From Clarkia xantiana subsp. parviflora (Eukaryota > Streptophyta > Magnoliopsida > Myrtales > Onagraceae): 64,000 nucleotides of DNA. Below the pieces are notes generated by a model that saw nothing but the letters and a program-made list of their open reading frames with translations, was not told the DNA's origin and searched no databases. This document shows, one piece after another, positions 34,530-47,624 of the stretch (position 1 is the first letter of the stretch; every line of letters starts with the position of its first letter). The position numbers and the translations under genes were made by a program. Location of the stretch: positions 14,366,763 through 14,430,762 of the forward strand of contig JAPTYO010000007.1 in NCBI GenBank assembly GCA_036873135.1. The letters run 5' to 3'.

Positions 34530-37500
34530 CTATGTGAAGAGAGTGACAACATCTCTTCTATACCCTCTGACGATTAACAGCCTGGGCACATTCTCCATCA
34601 GCAAGTCCATGTACTCCATGTAAAAATACGCCGGGTGGTTCGCCGGCGGTGGTGGCAGACTCACCAGCACCACCGCCGCCATCCTCGAGTGTCTCAGTAT
34701 CGTCGAGTTCAGCTTCAGCATCGTGTACAGAAACTTCTCCACCTGATGCTCGTTCACCACCACCGCTTTCCCGTCCGCCATCAACGCCGTCCCTCCCCTC
34801 TCCGCCTCCGCCCTCATCTTCGCCAAGTACTCCCCGATTCGCCTCTGCGCCGCCGGAAACGCCTCCAACGACTCGTCCTCACCACCGTCCCACGACTTCA
34901 TCGTCACCACAATCACCTCCGCCTGCATCCGCAGATCGTACAGGAACTTCTTCACGTCCGCCCGGAGCTCCTCCGCGTTGGACTCGTCCTCCGCGATGCA
35001 GAACACCTGGATCTTGCAGAGCTCGAAGATGTCCTTGGTGAGGAGCAGCTGCGACAGGAGAAGCATCAGTCCGCCGTCTCTCACGATCCAGTACAGATCG
35101 ATCGTCCCGAACTGTCTCTGGTACTCGTTCGGCCACTCGTCCAGACCTTTCACGATCACCACCGCCTTGTTGGCAGCAATGCAGTCGTTGATTATCCCTA
35201 CGAATGTGGCGGGAATCTCGGTAAGGTTCTCCCGGCGCCATATCTCCGGGTACCTCATGACCACGATGTTCGGCTTGAGGTTTCCGAGGCCCATGGTCTG
35301 GATTACTGCACGGAAGCCGTCGGACATGGTGGGGGCCACCATCATCTCGGCCACTCCCTCACAGTTCTTGTAGTCGATGTAGGTCCCGAGCTGCTTGCAA
35401 GCAGCCTTGGCATCCTCAGCACACTCTCTGTAGTCCCCATCGATGATGGAGAAGAAGATAGACATTCCTCTCCCTTTCTTCTTCATACAATTGGCAAAGT
35501 CCGCGAGCTTCGGGTGGCATGGGACGTTTTCCGGAAGCTTCCCCCATGGACGGCAGAATATTAGAGGGATCGGGTACCAGTTCTTAGGGTGCACCTGGTC
35601 GGCTGCACATAACATTGATGACACATGAGATCAAGCATAAGCTTATTTTTGCAGAAAATAAGACGTGCGGCTTAACCAACTGTCTCAAAAGTCCGAACTT
35701 GTGGGTGAATGCATTCAACGCACTCTTATACTTCAACAATTTATGGGGAAAATCTTGTGTCACCATGTTCTTCACACCAAACGAACAGAATTATGTCAAG
35801 CAAGTAGTTGAATTGACAACATACCTCCTAGAGAGCGAAGACTGCGGAGTGCTAGTTGGAAATACGCGCTCTTGAAACCATCACCCCAGTTCCCAGCCTT
35901 CCCTTCGATGCTCACGTAGTAGTATATAAGACCCGCAAGGGCCAGAGATACGATAGTGAATGACCATGAGATTAAGAACATTATCACTGCACACATACAT
36001 CATGCATTTTACCTTAACACAGGATTTATTATATTACATACATTATTATAAACTTGGAGGAGTTTGTTTGTGACATACCAATGCAAAGGAAAGCCCCTAT
36101 TAGGGAGAGGCTCCAATGGTGAAACTTCCACCGAGGGCGCCAACTAGGAGCATCTAGGAGATCCAGAAGGAAACAGGATAAGTTGACACCTGCATAACAG
36201 AGGAGGAAGAACATGGTAATGGTCGGGGTGATGAGATCCAGATTCCCAATTATGACACAGCAGATACAGAGAAAGGCTGTGAAAAGAGTAGCCAAGTGAG
36301 GTTCACTTCCATCTGCAACACTGAAGCAGTTGAGAACTGGGAGGATATGATCATTTGCAATGGCAGCTAGAAGTCGGGGTGCTCCTGTTAGGCTTTGAAG
36401 CGCCGCACCAAGGGTTGATAGAATGATACCAAGCTGCACAATCGCTGGGAAAGGCCAAGCAACGGTAGCTGTAAGCAGCCTGATTTTGAAAATAAATTAT
36501 CACCAAGTTAACAGCAGCTTTTCCATTTACATTACAACTCATCTTTGTGAAATTAAGCGATGGATGAAAATTCTGTGTACCTGTCTGTCAAAAGCTTCTG
36601 TCTGGTAGCTAGAGCTCCAAAAACTATTACTGAGACTAGATATAAAGCAGTCGTTACAAGTGTAGCAGCAAGTGTTCCAACAGGTATCGATCTTTGAGTG
36701 TCTTTCAGAGAGGCTGATCGATTTGAACCAGCCATAATTCCAGTTACAGCAGGGAAGAAGAGACCCACCAAGGCACTGTCCAAATAAATTCAACACGTTA
36801 ATGCCAGAAAAATTCCAAACTATATACATTCATATAATCTGACACTTCCTAATCTCTTTCACACTTGTATTCAGTACGGAAAAATCAACAATATGATATT
36901 ATTTTATCTCCAAGTTCAAGTTGTGCTTTGTTAACTAATCTTACCTAGCAAACTAAAAGTGATATAACAAAATCCTTCACGAATGAACTGGTAAAAACGT
37001 GTATCTGCTGTTAGGTGCAACAGTGATTTATTATTGACCTACAGGATATTAACAGTTCAAAGCAATTCCTTCTGCTCTCCTATCAGGAACGTGCCTTACT
37101 TGAAATTCCACACCACTTTGCCTTCGGGTTCAGGAATACCAGCTTCATTCGTGTTCTGATAGTCAGAACCCCAGTTATCTTTAAACGTGCTGAAACTCAG
37201 GCCTGTGATTCCTTCTGTACCCATGCAAATCATATTTAAAAAAAAAATTAAAATAATTGCTTTACTTGATATAATTCAAGTTCTCCAAGAACGGTCAAGG
37301 GTCATTCTGTTTTGTTCAATATAATGGAGAACAGTAAAGAAAAACGAACCTCACCTGCAGGATCATTCTTCTTAGTCTCTGCAATGCCTACAAAAATGCA
37401 TAATATGGACAGCAAGACTGGTATGAGAAATGCTGGTGCCACCCGATTGATCATTTTCACACCACCAAAGACTATAAAGCACAGTATAATGGTTATAACA

Positions 37501-40500
37501 ATTCCATAAATTTGTAGATCATGAGAACTTGGACTTTCAATGGGTTGTGAAACTGCCGAGCCGTGAGCTTTTTTAACAGACTCTGCATTGAAGACAGCAA
37601 AGTAATAAGAACCCATCAGGAGATCACAACTGGTCAAACTTGAATATCATTATTATACAATTAACATTAACTTAGATGTAAATTAAAAGGAAAATACCTC
37701 TGAAAATCCCGGCCGCGGGAACAGCTTTAAGAAAGGTCTCTACTGCTCCCAATACATACCTGAGTCGAAGCATTACACCAAACATGAGTTGTGCTAGGAC
37801 TTCAATAGACATAATTCAGTCTCCTTCTGAAAACCAAACCAGAAAAAACGAGAACCAAACCAGAAACGAGGTGACATCATAGACAGACAAGTGGAAAATG
37901 TGAACTCACATAGCTCCAGCAACTGCATTGCCAAGGAAAAAACATAAGCCAATGCTTACACCAACCTCAGGGCCCAAGGCGCGACCAATGAGATAGTATG
38001 GCCCCCCACCCTAGAAGCAGGGAGAATAATCAGCAAATCATATGAAAGGATTCTAAAATGTGTAGCTTTTCCAAAAATGACACGGCAAAGAGTATTTGTA
38101 GGCACTTCAAGCAAATAATAAAGATCAAGCTCTGTCCACCGAGCCTTGTAATTGTATGAAGCTAGACTATACAAATGCACTCAAATTTCAATCATTTGTT
38201 TACTTAAAAATACCTTCATTGCTCCATTAGTTGCAATAGCACTCAGTGATATTGCCGTTAAAAAAGTGCACAAGCCACAAAACGATACCAGCAACAGTGA
38301 ATCTGCTATACCACCCATACCAACAATCCTGTAATTGTAAGCACGTTAAAGAGTTGAAACTACGAAAATTCAAATACACATTATTATGAAGAAAATGAAG
38401 CATGTGGGAAAAAATGAATGTCTTATTGGCTACGAGAAAGAGCGATTTCAGAATACTATGTATTAACAGCTGATCAAGATGTTTGAGAATCCGTAACTAC
38501 AGAAAGCACCCTCTTAAGCTTGCAGCTATATGCATCTCGAAAAGTGTTGGGAAAATCCTCACTTTAACGTTCCAATGAGACGACACATAGCTGTCAACAT
38601 TTTCTAAACAATAGAAGAGGCTCTTTAAATATAAGAACAGAAGTGGATGGCACTGAAGCATGTCCAATTTCTAAGGTTTAACAGCTTCATCCTTAAGTGA
38701 ATGCCTACTTTGACTTTATGTATAGAACATTTGATGCGGATCAAGTTGCATTACGAAGGGAGGAAACCTAAAAAGAAATAAATAAACCATCCCTAGTGCA
38801 ATTTTACAGCTGTCTAAATCAAAAGGCCAAAACTTTCAAAGTCAAGACAAGCACCAGTAGATTCTAGAATCAGAACAATCTTATTGAGGACATGTTCATG
38901 TGAGCATCCATATATTACCAAGAAAACCGGATGTAGTAGATAATTCCCAAAATATTCTGCAGACACGGTACGAAAACACCCATCATTGTGCCCAACTTTA
39001 CACCAGCAGGCTGCAATTATCCAGAAATGGGAAAGTGCATTAGACAAAACTGTTTGGATAATAAATTGACTCATCCAAATTCAATGGAAATGTACAAGAA
39101 ATAACTTAATAAAAAAAAAAAAAAGAAGAGAAAGGTATATATTTCAAACTGTCCACTAAAGATAAATTCCATGCAGCAAGACTAATAAGCTCATCCTCTG
39201 ATCAGAGCGAGAAAAGTGGGATGGCGGAAGGGACAACACTTGTATGCAGATTTAATACTTAGGTTACTGATGCATCATTTTCTGAGTAAATGGCTCAACC
39301 TATTTCTATTTACAGACTGTTTTACATAAAAGCAAGCAAGTAATGGCTCAATCTTTTTGCACCAAGTTTTTTTGGCCATTTTTTCTCCAAGTTGATTTGT
39401 CTAAAGATGTATCTCTAGACAAACATAGAGGGTTCTTACTCATGTTGACTCCCTATTCCTCTAAATTCCCTTGGCTAAATTACTCACATTTCCCCTATTG
39501 TAACCAAACACCATTTTGAATCTGTGTATCAGTCACCATCTTACAAGAAAATGAACACAAAATACTTGAATAGTAGTATAAAGTACTATCTCAATACTTG
39601 ATCTCCCGTACTCCATTGATTAGAACTAGCACAATATTGAAGGTCACTAACCAGATCACACTTCTATGAGACAAGGCCATAAAAAATGGCATACCTTTCT
39701 TTGACCGTCAGCAATGGGTAAATCTTCACCATCTCTTGGACTCGAAGGTGTTGAGGTTTGCTCCCCTGTCATGCTGAAATATCAAGCTATATGATCAATC
39801 AAAATATTATGAGCAGATTTTGGGTGGGGGGAGGAAATAGAAACAGCACAAGGATACGGAGGCGATAGCATCTACATCTTTACTTTATTTTTTTCTCTTT
39901 AAATCATGTGAACTGCGAGAGAATATGTTACCACTAAAAAAGTTGAGATTTTAACTACAGCAGCTGTTAATTAAAACTGGAAATCTAGAAGAGATAAATT
40001 ACCTCCTAAGACCGAGGATATTAACAAGAGAATCAAATCCAAATAATTCCAATCTCGATTCTCCCTGAGGACCTTTAGCTGATGCCATCCCAGTAGAATC
40101 CACACCTGTACGTCCTCTGCAAATGAAGGAAATCAGGAATGAATATCTAATGTATGTGAACAGGGACATTTTCTAGATACAGGAAGAAAAGCAAATAAAG
40201 AAAAAAAATCTGTTTCATTAAGAAAAGACCATCCCATACTTGTGTGTGCATTAACTTGAAAAGTTTAATTATTTTACATTTTTTGTAAGGTTGAGATTGA
40301 TTTAAACATGTTGATGGATCCACGAATAGAGAAATACAGTATTCTCGTTCACTGTACAATGAAGTCTACTTACTTCCTTAATTTGCAATATAGTATACAA
40401 GCGTGGAATTCATGGAATGCTTGATTATGAACTGACAGATTTCATTTACAGCTAACATTACTAGTGTCAAGGATCAAGATGATTCGGAACAGCAAACAGC

Positions 40501-41177
40501 CAAACACAAAGTATTTACAGCTTAATATTACTAGTGTTATCTTATAGCCCTCCTTCCTGTTGTTCTACTGGCAAAAGTTTAGAGCCTTAAGATAGTTTAT
40601 TTGCCTGAGCCAAACGAACTTGAAGATTTAAACAATGAATTTATCCAACTAAATGTCAAACGAACTGCACTAGAGAACAAGGTTCACTAAAAATATCCAG
40701 CCTATGTATAATCAAAGTAATTAATGGTTTCCTTGGGTCCCTCCCAAATGACCGACTAATTCCTTCCTAATCAATGACCAAACAGAAATCCTAAAATTCA
40801 TACCAAACGCTGCCTATTCATACATTTGGTACATTCCAGATCACTGTTTTACGATTCAGTTACTTGAGCAATTCTTCTTAGCCTAAAGAAAAACAAAAGC
40901 AGTTCCTCTAAAATTCTCCGGAACAACAAGCTTTCGACTAAGTATTCAGGCGAAGCAGTAACAACATTATAGATAGAAGAAGAAATGGCGCCTCCAAACG
41001 TAGAGACGCAGCACGTGAAATGACGCAACGCAATAGAAATGGAGAATACCTGATCGACCCGCCGTGAGAAGAGAGAGAAGATCCAGAATCCATTGTAGCC
41101 ATCTCAAGGACGGCCCGATCGTTATCGACCACGGGGCTGTACTTCCGGCGGCCACCTTCAACATCAGCATTATCCAT
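34530..41177 (-). CDS. CCC1: cation-chloride cotransporter (SLC12 family)
   Basis: Plant CCC1 carries Cl- together with Na+/K+ across endomembranes and affects ion balance. Thirteen exons: 41177-41050, 40116-40003, 39773-39695, 39010-38919, 38328-38214, 38010-37910, 37759-37698, 37582-37355, 37214-37100, 36775-36581, 36479-36079, 35986-35825, 35602-34530; 954 aa. The cytosolic N-terminus ends [19 protein letters not shown]. Twelve-helix core: [81 protein letters not shown]. The large C-terminal domain is in the last exon and ends MLIVRGY-type residues [16 protein letters not shown]. Phases agree at every junction. No frameshift is seen. Confidence 0.97.
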
Positions 41178-41711
41178 CCCTCCGCCACTAATTCTTCCGT
41201 CGCTCGATCTAAGAAAAACGAACAGTCACAGCGGAGATTGAAGCGTGGGTGATCTAATGCGAAGAACAAAGTCCACAGCAATGCGAATCTGTGATGGCTA
41301 AACGGTTGAAGCCATGAATCTGGAGAATTGAATTGAATTGATTGAGACTGGGAAAGAGAAGAAAGAGGAAACTTGAGATGCAAGAGAAAATATATAGTGA
41401 GAAAAAAGTGGGCGACTGACTGGAGGGAAGGAAACGTTTGAGACTGCGACGCGCGCTTATGTGTATAGTCCGTTGATCGTTGTAAACTTGGCATTATTCC
41501 GATCCGGCTCCTCGAACTCTTATTCTTCAATCTGTTTAGTCCTAAAGTTTCATATATTCCTCCTAATAATGTTCAGTCTAAATGAAACTTGAAAACGTAG
41601 TTGCAATCCACTCAATTTAAATTAGAACAAGATACTAATGTCTAATCCCGCGAATAAACAAAAAATAGAATGATTATATAAATTAAAATATATATAATTT
41701 ATTATAATACT

Positions 41712-41900
41712 CCGACATTAAGATACGTTTCAGTCGTGGATGATTATCATAACGGATTCCCAACATATCATAAGACTTTCGTTCTTGAAAATCCGCGCTT
41801 TTCCAAACCCAAAAAATGGACGGAATTCTAGGATTATATCTTGGAGCAAATACTTTAATGCATACCTCCTCCGCTTGATCCACACCGTACTCTATTCTCG
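41712..41900 (-). pseudogene. ndhJ: chloroplast ndhJ fragment in the nuclear genome (NUPT)
   Basis: The minus strand reads [19 protein letters not shown], then [17 protein letters not shown] and [20 protein letters not shown], which is the middle of plastid NAD(P)H dehydrogenase subunit J. About 63 of the usual roughly 158 codons are present; similarity stops abruptly at both sides (about 41712 and 41900). Several substitutions, for example in the APRRNP region, show it is not under the normal constraint. It has no start and runs into unrelated AT-rich DNA. Confidence 0.9.
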
Positions 41901-42072
41901 AAATGCAATCTGAAATTGCTGGGTTTACGAGTTATATTCAACATCACCGTAATGATTTCTCAACCTAGCCACCAGATAGGTATCGAAAGAAAGTCACTTG
42001 ATAGCTTCTCCAGAGGGGCTTTGGCTTAAGTGAAAACCTTGTTTTAGTTTTTTTATGTGCGCGTCTCAATCA

Positions 42073-42073
<1 letters not shown>

Positions 42074-42129
<56 letters not shown>
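42074..42129. repeat. (AT)n microsatellite, about 28 units
   Basis: Uninterrupted AT dinucleotide run of about 56 bases. Confidence 0.95.
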
Positions 42130-42131
<2 letters not shown>

Positions 42132-43190
42132 CCTAAAAAATTAATATATTATTTAGGTAATTATATTAGTATTGATATCCTAACTGGGCTACTAATCACT
42201 ATTAATTCGGTTAGGGGTCAAATTATACATGTAAGTAGACTTTAATTAAATGATAATCATATATGTTTTGAGATAAGTTTAATGGCCCAATAATTACTCG
42301 TAAAAATGGTCATACATTAATTTACGTCAATTAACTATTGTATATACGAGCTTATATTAAGTCTCTCTTGAATGGCAGCCCATATGCCAACAACTCACAC
42401 TTGCTAAAATTGTAGAACACCTAATAATTTTGATCCTTATCAATTATCACGCTTACGCTTCTTTCATACGAGGTTAATCGTGCAATCAGTGAACACTACA
42501 GCTTCTGTGCTACTCATCAGTAAAGAGTTTTATAGCGCCCGTGGACATTTCATTTTTCATTCGTAGAATATTATGTGCTACATGTACCTTTAATCACCAT
42601 TATTTCTCTATAGTCCGACCCATAAGGGAACATCACTAAGACCGCTGTGCAAGTGTTCAGAACCTTTAATTAATATAAATATCTGGTTGGTGTTATCTAG
42701 TAAACACTTTGGCAAAAAAAGAATCTAGTAAATACGAGTGTATGAGAAGCAGTAATTATATATGATCATTCCCGGGAAATATGAAAAGTGCAATATGAAA
42801 AGTGCATCAAAGGCACTATTCTAGTGTAACTAGGGAAATATATGTCACGTGCCATCGTGGATGTCTATCTATTTCCTGAATGTGTTACATCAACAAATTG
42901 TGTTTATCAGGATGAACACAAAATAAGATCGGCTCAATCTCATATGCCTCTCGAAACTCGGCAATCATTTTGTTTAATAAATGTAAAAAGAAAATCTTAT
43001 TATTAATTAATATAATAATAATAAAAGTTACTAATATAAATCATGCGACTAATGATGAGTACGAAAGTGGAGACAAGTACAACGAATATTACTTGGAATA
43101 CTTTTATTAATTCCCGAATAAACTAAAATTAATTAATATATTATTTTATGCTATACTATGCAACATTTTTATTTTGCGAGGGAAAATTCT
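42130..43190. other. intergenic DNA between CCC1 and AGD12
   Basis: AT-rich and without recognisable genes or terminal repeats. 41925-42055 is less AT-rich and could be another organelle or retroelement scrap, which I could not identify. Confidence 0.45.
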
Positions 43191-43325
43191 TTGCAGATTC
43201 TTCCATTTCTCTGCAGATCATCCCTTCCTCCCTCTTCCTCTACCTCTCTCCTCCTTTCGCTGACAATTCCATTCTCTGACGTTGTTCCGCGTTGCTTTGA
43301 CATTGGTCTCATTGCTTCTGACAGG
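43191..43325 (+). other. 5' UTR exon of AGD12
   Basis: A pyrimidine-rich leader (TTCCTCCCTCTTCCTCTACC) ends in a good donor, GACAG/GTAATT, at about 43325. The coding exon begins after a later acceptor, so a 5' UTR intron is likely. Confidence 0.5.
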
Positions 43326-43905
43326 TAATTGTATCCTCCGTTGATCTTTCACTTTTCTATCGCAAATTTAGAAATACATGCAATGATCTTCGGATTCAAC
43401 CCATGTTCCTTTGTTGTTTGGGTTTGGCACCATTTCATTTGATTCTGCAACCTTCTTCAAGCCTTGCGGCTATTTGGACCATCTTTTCGGGAATCATTCT
43501 TCTCCGGACGTCTGTTCGCTCGATTTGGTGAGAGATCGGATCTTTGTGGCGTTGAATGAGAATCTATCCATAGAGATTAGAATTGGATGACGATGATTTG
43601 GCATGCTCTTATCGGCTTTCGATTTCTTGGTGCGCCGGAGATACTCATTGGAGATTAAAAGTGCTGCTGCATCCATGATATTGTATCTGTGTAATATTTT
43701 CAGAGAATTTTGGTTTTTAGAATCTAATTCAGCATATGAAAAGGCGTGTATATTTGAAAGGGGGGAAATAGTATTTTTCATTAGTATCTGCAATTCTGTG
43801 TTGACTTTGGTTTTGCTGAATATGTTAGTACTTGTTTTGTTCATTTTTCTGCTTCGTATGGTGAAGATTGAAGCAATTGGATGATTGAGGGCCCGAAGTA
43901 GAAGA

Positions 43906-46501
43906 ATGAGTAACCGTCGTACATCTGAACTTGGGAAGCCTGCATCAGGTATGTGGTTGGCTCAAGCATCTGTTCACATGTTTTAAATCTGCAAAATTTG
44001 CTTTAGCACGGCTCTAATGGAGATGAAGAAGCTGTTTCCTTTTCTCCTTATATATGTATTCCCTTTAAAAGCAAAAAGATCCATGAGAACAAGTACTGTT
44101 AATTTAGCAAGTGATACACACATATGTTAATGATCGCATACTGGCAAGCCTAAAGATGCAACATATGAGCATACTGAAACTGTCAAAGAAATGAGAGGTT
44201 CAAATGTTGAGGCATATATCTTGACTAACAGTTAACAATCTTAATGATCTCCGTCACACAGTTTTTTTTTAATAGTCTGGTAAATAATGAAATACTGAAC
44301 TGATACAGCTCCAAACTTTGTTCAGGTAAGAGGAGACTGAAAGATTTGCAGCTTCAACGTGACAACCGCTTTTGTGCTGATTGTGGGGCTCCAGATCCTA
44401 AATGGGCGTAAGCATTAATTATTTTCAGATTGACAAGCGGTTGTTGCATGTTGCCAATTTACTTTATCAGGCTATGTGTTATCATTCCTTTCTTGTAGTT
44501 AGATAGATGCCTACCAGTTTTAATGAATACAATTGATAAGCCACTTGTTTACCCAAAGTTTAGCATTGGAGTAAATGTGTAAGACCTAACTGTTGAAACT
44601 GGATACTAGTAAGGTTATCGCTTGCAATGTTTGGGGATCCAAATCTTCTAGGCATGTTTAGGCAATAGAATAGAACGTTACCTCTCTGACCGAGTATATA
44701 GATATATTTTTATATGTATAAATAATAACTGGAATTTTTGCAATTCTAGACTACTTCCGTAACAGTTACTTTGAAAGTATTTTTTCCAACTTAAATATGA
44801 TAGTATCATTAATACAACAGACTACTATTATTTCTTAATTAAATTGAGAAATTTGAATGTATTATATGATCCAGATGTTTTGCTACTGCAGGTCAGCAAA
44901 CATTGGAGTTTTTCTATGCTTAAAATGTTGTGGAGTTCATAGAAGTTTGGGACCTCACATCTCAAAGGTAGTTGATTATTTTCACGACGACAGTGCTTCT
45001 GATAGCATGCACCTCTGTTTTCTCCTTCCTGATTGATAAATTTAAGTTTTCCATAAACTGTCTTAAGAGAAGCTGTTCCACCTCCTTGATGCTTGGTTTC
45101 TCTCCAGATCTGGAACTTCTTTGCATGACTATGTAAGCCCATTTATTGATACAAGGAACTAATAAAAACATTGTATGTAGGTCTTATCAATAACACTGGA
45201 TGATTGGACTGAGGATGAGATTGATGCCATGATTGAAATTGGAGGGAACTCCTCTGCCAATTCAATATATGAGGCTTATTTTCCAGAAGGAGTGACAAAA
45301 CCTCGACCTGATTCTAGTCATGATGAACGCTCAAGATTCATCAAGTTAGTCCGTGCCTACCTGCTGCCTTGATTCTTATGATACTTCATTTCTTTCTCAT
45401 TTCGACAAGGAGTTTGCATATGAGTGTGTTAATATTTCTGTTCATCTAACTTTTACGGTCTTGTGTTTATCATAGGTCAAAGTATGAGCTACAACAATTT
45501 CTAAAACCTAGCTTTAGGATTTCATCGTCATCTTCAATTGGATCAGCTCCCTCAGGAAAAAGTACTCTCACGACAAGTATTTCCAGAAAAATCATGGATA
45601 GTTTTAGAAGTTCTTCTAAACCGGTAATAGGTCCTACCTTGTTTCCTTGCCTTCAAGTTCTTCTTTGAAGTGTAATAACACCACATGAGTTAGCCAAAAC
45701 AAAAACGCCAGCAAATCATGACAAAAAGGCAGTTCACCGGTTTGTTTGTAAATGATTAAATGTAACTTGATCTGATGCAAAAAAAATTATACAGGCAGAC
45801 ATAGAAGAACTTATTGGCATATTGAAGGTCAAAGTGCTTCAAGGGACAAATATGGCAGTCCGGGATATGCTGTCGAGTGATCCTTATGTCATACTGACTC
45901 TAGGAAAACAGGTAAATATTGAAGTATTGGCTCCTATTGCAAGGATGTGTTTTTTCTATTGTAATATTTAGAGTGATTATTGAAAGTCAATAATATGACC
46001 TGATTTATTTTTAATACATCAACAGACTGCTCAAACCACTGTAATAAGGAGCAACTTGAACCCAATATGGAATGAGGTGTTAACCTTGAACGTTCCTCAA
46101 TCGTACGGAACATTAAAGTTGGTAAGAATTCTATTATATTTATGTAAGTTGTATATATCATGACATTAGATCCCTTTGGGTGTTAGCAAGTAAAACTGCA
46201 TATGTAAAATTGGGGTTTTTTGCAGCAAGTTTACGACTACGACACATTTTCAGCGGATGACATAATGGGGGAGGCAGATATTGATTTGCAACCGATGATC
46301 ACATCGGCAATGGCATATGGTGACCCGTCAATGTTTGGAAACATGCAAATTGGGAAATGGCTTCAATCGCACGACAATGCACTTATAGAAGACAGCACAG
46401 TGAATATAGTGGATGGAAAAGTGAAGCAAGAGATGTCTCTTCAGCTCCAGAATGTTGAATCTGGAGAGATCTACCTAGAACTAGAATGGATACCCGCTTG
46501 A
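43906..46501 (+). CDS. AGD12: ArfGAP and C2 domain protein (AGD12/ZAC type)
   Basis: GTPase-activating protein for ARF small GTPases in vesicle traffic; the C2 domain binds lipids, often with Ca2+. Exons: 43906-43948, 44326-44407, 44892-44967, 45181-45344, 45476-45623, 45795-45911, 46026-46121, 46226-46501; 333 aa. The ArfGAP zinc finger reads [32 protein letters not shown] (C-x2-C-x16-C-x2-C) with the catalytic Arg in VHRSLG. A Ser-rich linker follows, then C2: [55 protein letters not shown]; the Asp residues for Ca2+ are present. It ends [12 protein letters not shown]. The domain order and length match AGD11-13. Confidence 0.94.
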
Positions 46502-47624
46502 GCAATCGGCATTCTAAACAAAAATTGATTCTTTTGAATAAATAATGCTTCAATTGTTGGTGTGAGATTTTGTTAATTTTTTGATCATGTTTTGTAATTT
46601 AAATATGGGTGGAATTGTGAAACATTTTAAGTGGTATATACAGGGGAATGGATGGAGAATATGTAGAAACAATCAATCATTGTATTTGTATGGTGTTTCC
46701 TGGCTGTTTATTCTTCTTCTGAGTATACATGGATTTTTCTGGATCCTATTTTAGCCGACGGCGTAATATAGAATGCATAAGAGCATCTAAATTATACTTT
46801 TGAAAGTTGTCACGTAGATATTATGTATACTTTAAGTAATACCTAAAGTTAAAGAAACATTTAAACAATATTTGCACTGCAATCGTATTATTTAAATATA
46901 TTTCTTAATTATATTATTAAATTTTCAACAACTACCAATAATATATTAGCATTAGCTATAAAATAAATTAGTTTATAATTAAAAATTTGTTACGTAATAC
47001 ATAGTGCAATCCTTAAGTTTAAAGAATAGTTTACGTAAAAATAGATGGTTTCCACTTTTAAAAAATACTATGTAAAACCATTATAACACATTTATATTCT
47101 TTTTATATAAAAAATAAATTAAACCAACATTTAAGTAATCATATGTAATACTATTGTGGATGCTATAACCCTATATTTATTTCAATTTAAATATAGAATG
47201 CATAGCCCTATATGGATTATTTTGTTCAATGTGCACTTTTTAGTTACCTACTATAATGTATTAACATTATATATGTGATTTGTGATATGTTAATTTAAAA
47301 AAAAAAAATGAATTTACCCGTAATTGATATTATAATTTAATGTAAAATATTAGAATTCCGTGAAAATGGCCGATTTATGACATTACATAAAGTTTCATAC
47401 GTATGAGCTAAAATATGATTAGTTTTGTTTTGTGTAGAAGAAGTTGATAGAGACTAGCGAGAGTCCTTCGTCGACGTAGACTAATATTAGCTCAGCTGCC
47501 TACGAAATTCACGGCCATACCTTTCCTCATCAGTCATCACTGATCAGTCCGCTTCAGCTGCCTGAAATAATCTTCAAAAACTCTTTGTTGGCTTCTCTAA
47601 GCTCTTATCACTCTCTTCTCCAGT
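46502..47624. other. intergenic DNA between AGD12 and OLA1
   Basis: AGD12 3' UTR to about 46700, then AT-rich DNA; the OLA1 leader (pyrimidine-rich) lies in 47500-47624. Confidence 0.5.

Noticed and set aside
34635..35564. 309-codon plus-strand frame rich in His, Arg and Leu
   Set aside because: It is the antisense shadow of the long last exon of CCC1.
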